64,000 bases of DNA from Bacteroidota bacterium. GTDB lineage: Bacteria; Bacteroidota; Bacteroidia; Chitinophagales; Chitinophagaceae. This document shows positions 60,542 to 64,000 of this stretch, piece after piece; within the stretch, counting starts at the first letter, position 1, and every line of letters begins with the position of its first letter. A program made the translations under genes and the position numbers. The stretch covers positions 22,253 through 86,252 of the forward strand of contig JAEZEI010000006.1 of the NCBI GenBank assembly GCA_023417815.1, given 5' to 3'. Under the pieces are notes generated by a model. The model was not told the DNA's origin, ran no database searches, and worked only from the letters and a program-made list of their open reading frames with translations.

Positions 60542-61090
60542 ATGAAAAAAAGTTTACTGGCCGCCCTTCTACTGGTTGGTGTAATGGTTGGCTGCAAATC
60601 AGGAAGTGATGACCCTAAAGGTGTTCTGACTGATTTCTTCAAAGCTCTTTCTGACAAGGATATGTCTAAAGCGCGTTCACTGGCTACTGCCAACAGTAAG
60701 TCCATGCTTGATATGATGGAAATGGGAATGAAAATGTCTCAGGACACATCCTCAGATATGAAATTCGATCCTGCTAAAATGGAATTCGGTGAAGTAAAGA
60801 TCGATGGCGACAAGGCAACAGTTCCTGTTACCGAAAAAACCAGCGGTGAAACACTGAACTATACCCTGAAAAAAGAAGATGGAAGCTGGAAAGTTGCTTT
60901 CGATAAGTCTTCTATGATGTCGATGGGCATGGAAAAAATGAATGAAAAAGGGATCGATGCAGGTGATAGCCTGGATTCAGCCCTTGAAGGTCTTGAGAAC
61001 CTGGACAGGGATTCACTTCGTGAAGGGATCGATGCAGGAATCAGGGCACTTGATTCAGCAAAGAATAAACTGGAAGAGATCAAACCATAA
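60542..61090 (+). CDS. DUF4878-like lipoprotein
   Basis: 182 aa. MKKSLLAALLLVGVMVGC is the lipoprotein signal (Cys18). GVLTDFFKALSDKDMSKARSLAT and YTLKKEDGSWKVAFDK are typical of NTF2-like DUF4878 proteins. A Met-rich stretch (MLDMMEMGMKM) lies in the first half and a charged, helical tail of about 45 residues with repeated DSLxxxL units follows. It has its own consensus promoter and terminator and so is a single-gene unit. Function unknown. Confidence 0.8.
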   Translation: MKKSLLAALLLVGVMVGCKSGSDDPKGVLTDFFKALSDKDMSKARSLATANSKSMLDMMEMGMKMSQDTSSDMKFDPAKMEFGEVKIDGDKATVPVTEKTSGETLNYTLKKEDGSWKVAFDKSSMMSMGMEKMNEKGIDAGDSLDSALEGLENLDRDSLREGIDAGIRALDSAKNKLEEIKP

Positions 61091-61110
61091 TGATCTCTTT
61101 TGATAAAGGA

Positions 61111-61137
61111 AAAGCACCTCGAACGGGGTGCTTTTTT
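61111..61137 (+). terminator. Intrinsic terminator after the DUF4878-like gene
   Basis: AAAGCACC (61111-61118) pairs with GGTGCTTT (61127-61134), followed by a T-run. Confidence 0.9.
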
Positions 61138-61157
61138 ATTTCCTTTACCTTTACCCT

Positions 61158-61556
61158 ATGATCAGGAAACTCATTTTCGCAACAGCAGTGCTCTTTGCAA
61201 CAGCCTGCAATTCGGGGAAGGATGAACGCCCCTCCACCGCCCTGGACACAGGCCGGGAATTCATCAGGGCAAGCCTGGATGGAAATTTTGAAAAGGCCGG
61301 GTCACTGATCCATCCTGATGAAGAGAACAAACAACTGTTCGAGACCTACAAGGAATTCTATGCACAGCTTCCGGCAAAGGACAAAGAGAGCTACAAGACC
61401 GCTTCGTATGAAATAAATGAACTGAAGGAACTTAATGATTCCGCGACAGTGATCAATTATTCAAACTCCTATATGAAGAAGCCCATGGAGATCATGGTAT
61501 CGAAGAAGAATGCAGTATGGGGCATCGACTTTAAATATTCCTATTCGAATAAATGA
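61158..61556 (+). CDS. Small DUF4878-like lipoprotein
   Basis: 132 aa from the ATG at 61158. MIRKLIFATAVLFATAC is a lipoprotein signal (Cys17). The body (TGREFIRASLDGNFEKAGSL, then FYAQLPAKDKESY and SYMKKPMEIMVSKKNAVWGIDF) has the helix-then-sheet order of NTF2-like DUF4878 proteins and resembles its upstream neighbour. Its TGA overlaps the next ATG (ATGA), so it starts a tightly packed cluster of five genes. Confidence 0.75.
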   Translation: MIRKLIFATAVLFATACNSGKDERPSTALDTGREFIRASLDGNFEKAGSLIHPDEENKQLFETYKEFYAQLPAKDKESYKTASYEINELKELNDSATVINYSNSYMKKPMEIMVSKKNAVWGIDFKYSYSNK

Positions 61557-61798
61557 GAACGATAAAACATCCCTGGCATGGAATATCACCTGGTGTTCAT
61601 GCACCCCAGGTGGTGAATGCTGTGATCGATGCCCTGCCCGCACATTTCATTTCAGTTCTGAGAAATTATTTTGAGCAATACAAGGTTCTCGAGAACAAGG
61701 TGGTAAGGATCGACGAATTCCAGCCGCAGCAACTTGCATATCAAATCATCACTGAAGCTATCAGTTATTATGGAAAGAAATTTACAACCCCGGCGTAA
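61553..61798 (+). CDS. Miniature inorganic-pyrophosphatase-like protein lacking the catalytic core
   Basis: 81 aa. Residues 5-20 (KHPWHGISPGVHAPQVVNAV) look like the N-terminus of a family I soluble pyrophosphatase of the Bacteroidota type, which starts with xPWH..xxG..xP..V..x.I. Residues 22-77 (LPAHFISVLRNYFEQYKVLEN, then VVRIDEFQPQQLAYQIITEAI, ending YYGKKF) look like the C-terminal helix region of the same enzyme. The roughly 100 residues between, including the DxDPxD active-site signature, are absent. There is no frameshift or stop: the gene is open, overlaps its upstream neighbour by ATGA, and ends 1 bp before the next start. It therefore looks like a retained small protein, not decay. 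Assignment rests on remembered family sequence, not an alignment. Confidence 0.65.
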   Translation: MRTIKHPWHGISPGVHAPQVVNAVIDALPAHFISVLRNYFEQYKVLENKVVRIDEFQPQQLAYQIITEAISYYGKKFTTPA

Positions 61799-61799
61799 G

Positions 61800-62219
61800 A
61801 TGGACATGCAAACAATACTCATATTGATCCTTACCGGGCTTGCAGCGGGAATGCTTGGGGGAATGGTTGGTATTGGCGGCGGAATAATCATTGTTCCGGC
61901 CATGGTCTATTTCCTGGGAATGTCGCAGCTCGCTGCACAGGGCACTTCCCTGTCCTTGCTGATGTTTCCCGTAGGCGTGCTGGGAGTGATCCAATATTAT
62001 AAAGCCGGGCATGTAGATTTCAGGCTGGTTGCTTTCCTGGCTGCAGGGTTCCTGCTCGGTTCTTATTTTGGAAGTAAGTTCACCCTCTCCCTGCCACAGG
62101 CAACAGTTAAAAAGATATTCGCGGTATTCATGATCCTGATAGCGCTTAAGATGCTTTTCTTCGATAAACCTGCAGAAAAAAAAACACCGATAGCAGGAAG
62201 CAGTAAACACATTTCATAA
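61800..62219 (+). CDS. Half-size TauE/SafE family membrane protein
   Basis: 139 aa from the ATG at 61800. Four hydrophobic segments: ILILILTGLAAGMLGGMVGIGGG (the TauE/SafE N-terminal signature), QGTSLSLLMFPVGVLGVI, VAFLAAGFLLGSYFGSKF and VKKIFAVFMILIALKML. This equals one of the two repeats of a normal TauE/SafE (about 250 aa), so it would work as a dimer, as is likely for other half-size members. The family exports sulfite, sulfonates or other organic anions; the substrate here is unknown. Confidence 0.82.
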   Translation: MDMQTILILILTGLAAGMLGGMVGIGGGIIIVPAMVYFLGMSQLAAQGTSLSLLMFPVGVLGVIQYYKAGHVDFRLVAFLAAGFLLGSYFGSKFTLSLPQATVKKIFAVFMILIALKMLFFDKPAEKKTPIAGSSKHIS

Positions 62220-62220
62220 C

Positions 62221-62778
62221 TTGAAAGAGGAACTTCATATTGAAGACAGGGAACTGCTCGACAGGTATTATTCGTCGGGCGACAACCACTGGCTTGGTGT
62301 TTTGCTGGAGCGATACACTATGCTTTTGCTTGGTGTTTGCATGAAGTACCTGAAGAATGAAGATGATGCGCGCGACGGAGTTCAGCAGGTCTTCTTTAAA
62401 GTGATCTCAGACCTGCATAAATACAAGGTCGAGCATTTCAAGAGCTGGATCTATATGGTTGCCAAGAACCACTGCCTGATGAAATTGCGGTCCGGGAAAA
62501 ATTTCAATATAGAAGTTGATGACAGGATACCTTCAACGCAGGAGGAAGACAAGATCGAACTTCTTCAAAAAGAAAACAGGCTTGATATGCTTGCTTCGGC
62601 AATGCTTGAACTAAATCCGGAACAGCAGGAATGTGTTTCGCTGTTTTACCTCCACAGGAAAAGTTACCAGCAGATATCTGAAGAAACAGGCTATTCGATC
62701 ATGCAGGTGAAAAGTAATATCCAGAATGGTAAAAGGAACCTCAGGATAAAAATGGAACGAAAAGAAAAGGATGACTGA
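62221..62778 (+). CDS. ECF-type RNA polymerase sigma factor
   Basis: 185 aa starting at TTG (62221), 1 bp after the previous stop; the first in-frame ATG would delete part of region 2. Region 2: LLERYTMLLLGVCMKYLKNEDDARDGVQQVFFKVISDLHKYKVEHFKSWIYMVAKNHCL is complete in order. Region 4: LELNPEQQECVSLFYLHRKSYQQISEETGYSIMQVKSNIQNGKRNL forms the -35-binding HTH. The last bases overlap the next gene by 8 bp, the usual sigma/anti-sigma arrangement. Confidence 0.9.
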   Translation: MKEELHIEDRELLDRYYSSGDNHWLGVLLERYTMLLLGVCMKYLKNEDDARDGVQQVFFKVISDLHKYKVEHFKSWIYMVAKNHCLMKLRSGKNFNIEVDDRIPSTQEEDKIELLQKENRLDMLASAMLELNPEQQECVSLFYLHRKSYQQISEETGYSIMQVKSNIQNGKRNLRIKMERKEKDD

Positions 62779-63100
62779 TAAAAATAAAATATCAGAAGAA
62801 CAGCGATTAAAGCGATATCTCGATGGCGAGATGTCGCACGAAGAGCAGCATGAATTCGAAAGAGATCATGCCGATGATCCCTTCGTGGATGATGCAATGG
62901 AAGGATTAAAGCATTTTGGGAACAGGAAATCGGTAGACCATACCGTGCAGTCGCTGAATAATACCCTGCGTCAGCAACTTCACAAACGCAGGCCAAGGAG
63001 AAGGAACAAGGCCTCGCAGCCATCCTGGGTGTATTTCTCCATTATCCTGATCCTGCTGATGATTGTCATCGCCTTCGTGGTGATAAGGTATTACCGCTGA
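62771..63100 (+). CDS. Probable anti-sigma factor, single-pass membrane protein
   Basis: 109 aa. The N-terminal part (residues 10-50: RLKRYLDGEMSHEEQHEFER followed by DPFVDDAMEGLKHF) resembles the helical anti-sigma domain (zinc-finger-like, but without the His-x3-Cys-x2-Cys set). A basic linker (KRRPRRRNK) precedes one TM segment (about 84-106). The C-terminus is only a few residues beyond it, so no periplasmic sensor is attached. Overlap with the sigma gene supports the role. Confidence 0.75.
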   Translation: MTDKNKISEEQRLKRYLDGEMSHEEQHEFERDHADDPFVDDAMEGLKHFGNRKSVDHTVQSLNNTLRQQLHKRRPRRRNKASQPSWVYFSIILILLMIVIAFVVIRYYR

Positions 63101-63279
63101 CCTGCGCTTTGTTCAGCCTCCTGGCGCATAACATTAATGCTGTCGCCGATGGTATCCAGCATTTCAACAGCCGTATCCCCGGCATTCAGCGTATCCGTAA
63201 CTTCAACAGTATTATCATCCTTTGCTGAACCGCAGGAAACCATGATAACGGATACCAGTAATGCAAGAAGTGTCTTCAT
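63091..63279 (-). CDS. Small lipoprotein of unknown function
   Basis: 62 aa from the ATG at 63279 (MKTLLALLVSVIMVSC, acylated Cys16). The mature part is acidic and short (GSAKDDNTVEVTDTLNAGDT). Its end overlaps the convergent anti-sigma gene by 10 bp. It lies 26 bp before the der stop region on the same strand, with der located upstream, so it may be transcribed after der. Confidence 0.6.
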   Translation of the reverse strand: MKTLLALLVSVIMVSCGSAKDDNTVEVTDTLNAGDTAVEMLDTIGDSINVMRQEAEQSAGQR

Positions 63280-63305
63280 GCATGAGTACATGCAAATACC
63301 CTACC

Positions 63306-64000
63306 TTATTTTTTGCGGAAGAAGATGCGAACAGGTACCCCGGTGAATTGAAAATTCTCTCTCAGCTTGTTTTCCAGGTAGTTACGGTACGGTGTTTTAA
63401 TATCGTCGGGGAAATTGCTGAAGAAAGCAAATGAAGGGGTATGCGTCGGAAGCTGTGAAATATATTTGATCTTGATGGCGTTGCCCCGCACTACGGGTGG
63501 ATGGTAACTTTCAATCGCCTTTAACATCACATCGTTGAGTTTTGACCCCGGTATCTTTCTCCTGCGGTTCTCATAAACTTCAAGCGCTGTTTCAATGCTT
63601 TTGAAGATCCTTTGTTTTTCTGTAACTGAAATAAATATTACGGGGATATCCGTGAAAGGTGCAAGCCTGTTCTTAAGGTCTTTCTCATAGTCGCGGGCGG
63701 TATTGGTGCCTTTTTCCATCAGGTCCCATTTGTTCACCAGCACCACTACCCCTTTGCCTTTTTTTGTAGCAAGGGAAAAGATGGAAAGATCCTGTGCGGT
63801 TATTCCCTTGGTTGCATCAAGCAGAAGGAGGCAAACATCGGCCTCGTCGAGCGCCTTAATGGCCCTGATCACTGAATAGAATTCCAGGTCCTCATTCACC
63901 TTGGTTTTGCGGCGGATACCGGCCGTGTCTATCAAAATAAAATCCTTATTGAAAAGATTGTAGCGTGTATGGATACTGTCGCGTGTGGTTCCTGCAACAT
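63306..64000 (-). CDS. der: Ribosome biogenesis GTPase Der (EngA), C-terminal portion
   Basis: The frame is open to the right edge; the visible 231 residues cover most of the second GTPase domain and the C-terminal KH-like domain. VAGTTRDSIHTRYN (switch I, Thr of G2), IDTAGIRRK (G3), NKWD (G4) and the SVTEKQRIFKSI region (G5) are present. The KH-like domain ends with FFRKK, a basic tail. Der has two tandem GTPase domains and acts in 50S assembly. The first GTPase domain is outside the window. Confidence 0.95.
   Translation of the reverse strand, partial: VAGTTRDSIHTRYNLFNKDFILIDTAGIRRKTKVNEDLEFYSVIRAIKALDEADVCLLLLDATKGITAQDLSIFSLATKKGKGVVVLVNKWDLMEKGTNTARDYEKDLKNRLAPFTDIPVIFISVTEKQRIFKSIETALEVYENRRRKIPGSKLNDVMLKAIESYHPPVVRGNAIKIKYISQLPTHTPSFAFFSNFPDDIKTPYRNYLENKLRENFQFTGVPVRIFFRKK

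Noticed and set aside
1..64000. tRNA, rRNA or riboswitch genes
   Set aside because: No cloverleaf, rRNA core sequence or known riboswitch core was recognised by reading; a covariance-model search would be the decisive test.

Overview
The window looks like a chromosomal piece of a Bacteroidota bacterium, most likely Chitinophagia (Chitinophagaceae-like). The evidence is the proteins themselves: type IX secretion (T9SS) C-terminal sorting domains, GEVED and choice-of-anchor J modules, a DUF6089-type barrel, a DUF4153 protein, and the ligase-associated repair set. Many upstream regions also carry the Bacteroidota promoter pattern (-33 TTTG, about 19 bp, -7 TAnnTTTG), and Shine-Dalgarno sequences are generally absent. 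No rRNA, tRNA, IS element, prophage or CRISPR array was seen. The base composition looks mid-40s % GC by eye (not computed).

Layout. 1-14220 (minus strand): an almost uninterrupted S10-spc ribosomal protein operon, rpsJ-rplC-rplD-rplW-rplB-rpsS-rplV-rpsC-rplP-rpmC-rpsQ-rplN-rplX-rplE-rpsN-rpsH-rplF-rplR-rpsE-rpmD-rplO-secY. It is followed by map, a HI0933/BaiN-like flavoprotein and a partial LptF/LptG permease. The usual alpha-operon genes do not follow map and the str genes do not precede rpsJ. 14221-14755: a 535-bp divergent spacer with a textbook rpsJ promoter, a nested four-half-site dyad and a 130-bp tandem duplication. 14756-22249: an outer-membrane barrel, a DUF2807 lipoprotein, a periplasmic-binding-like protein, guaA, a membrane protein/winged-helix/DUF4153 group sharing an apparent operator, and a pirin. 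22308-26810: a very large secreted reprolysin-like metalloprotease with Ig repeats. 26936-33464: the four-gene ligase-associated DNA repair set (MBL exonuclease, ATP-dependent ligase, DExH helicase, PdeM), interrupted by one opposing membrane gene. 33458-36359: proline dehydrogenase, acyl-CoA thioesterase, a small lipoprotein and an acyltransferase with unusual active-site motifs. 36587-48187: a small secreted protein and three giant tandem T9SS adhesin paralogues. 48377-50299: rpsA, flanked by inverted heptamer repeats and followed by a 41-bp palindromic repeat array. 50694-54555: a small hypothetical, hmgA, a phosphoesterase, a YdeI-like protein and a beta-propeller protein. 54640-63100: TPR lipoprotein-rpe-TonB receptor, phoH, a cysteine hydrolase, DUF4878-like lipoproteins, and a tightly overlapping cluster holding a miniature pyrophosphatase-like protein, a half-size TauE/SafE protein, an ECF sigma factor and a probable anti-sigma factor. 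63091-64000: a small lipoprotein and the C-terminal part of der.

The items most worth following up are: the 81-residue protein at 61553 that looks like the two ends of a family I pyrophosphatase joined without the catalytic core; the shared TACTTTG-N5-CAAAGT palindrome upstream of the winged-helix operon and the DUF4153 gene; the 41-bp repeat array after rpsA; the heptamer tracts around rpsA; and the nested TGTGACAT dyad upstream of the ribosomal operon. All functional statements come from reading motifs. No database search was run.
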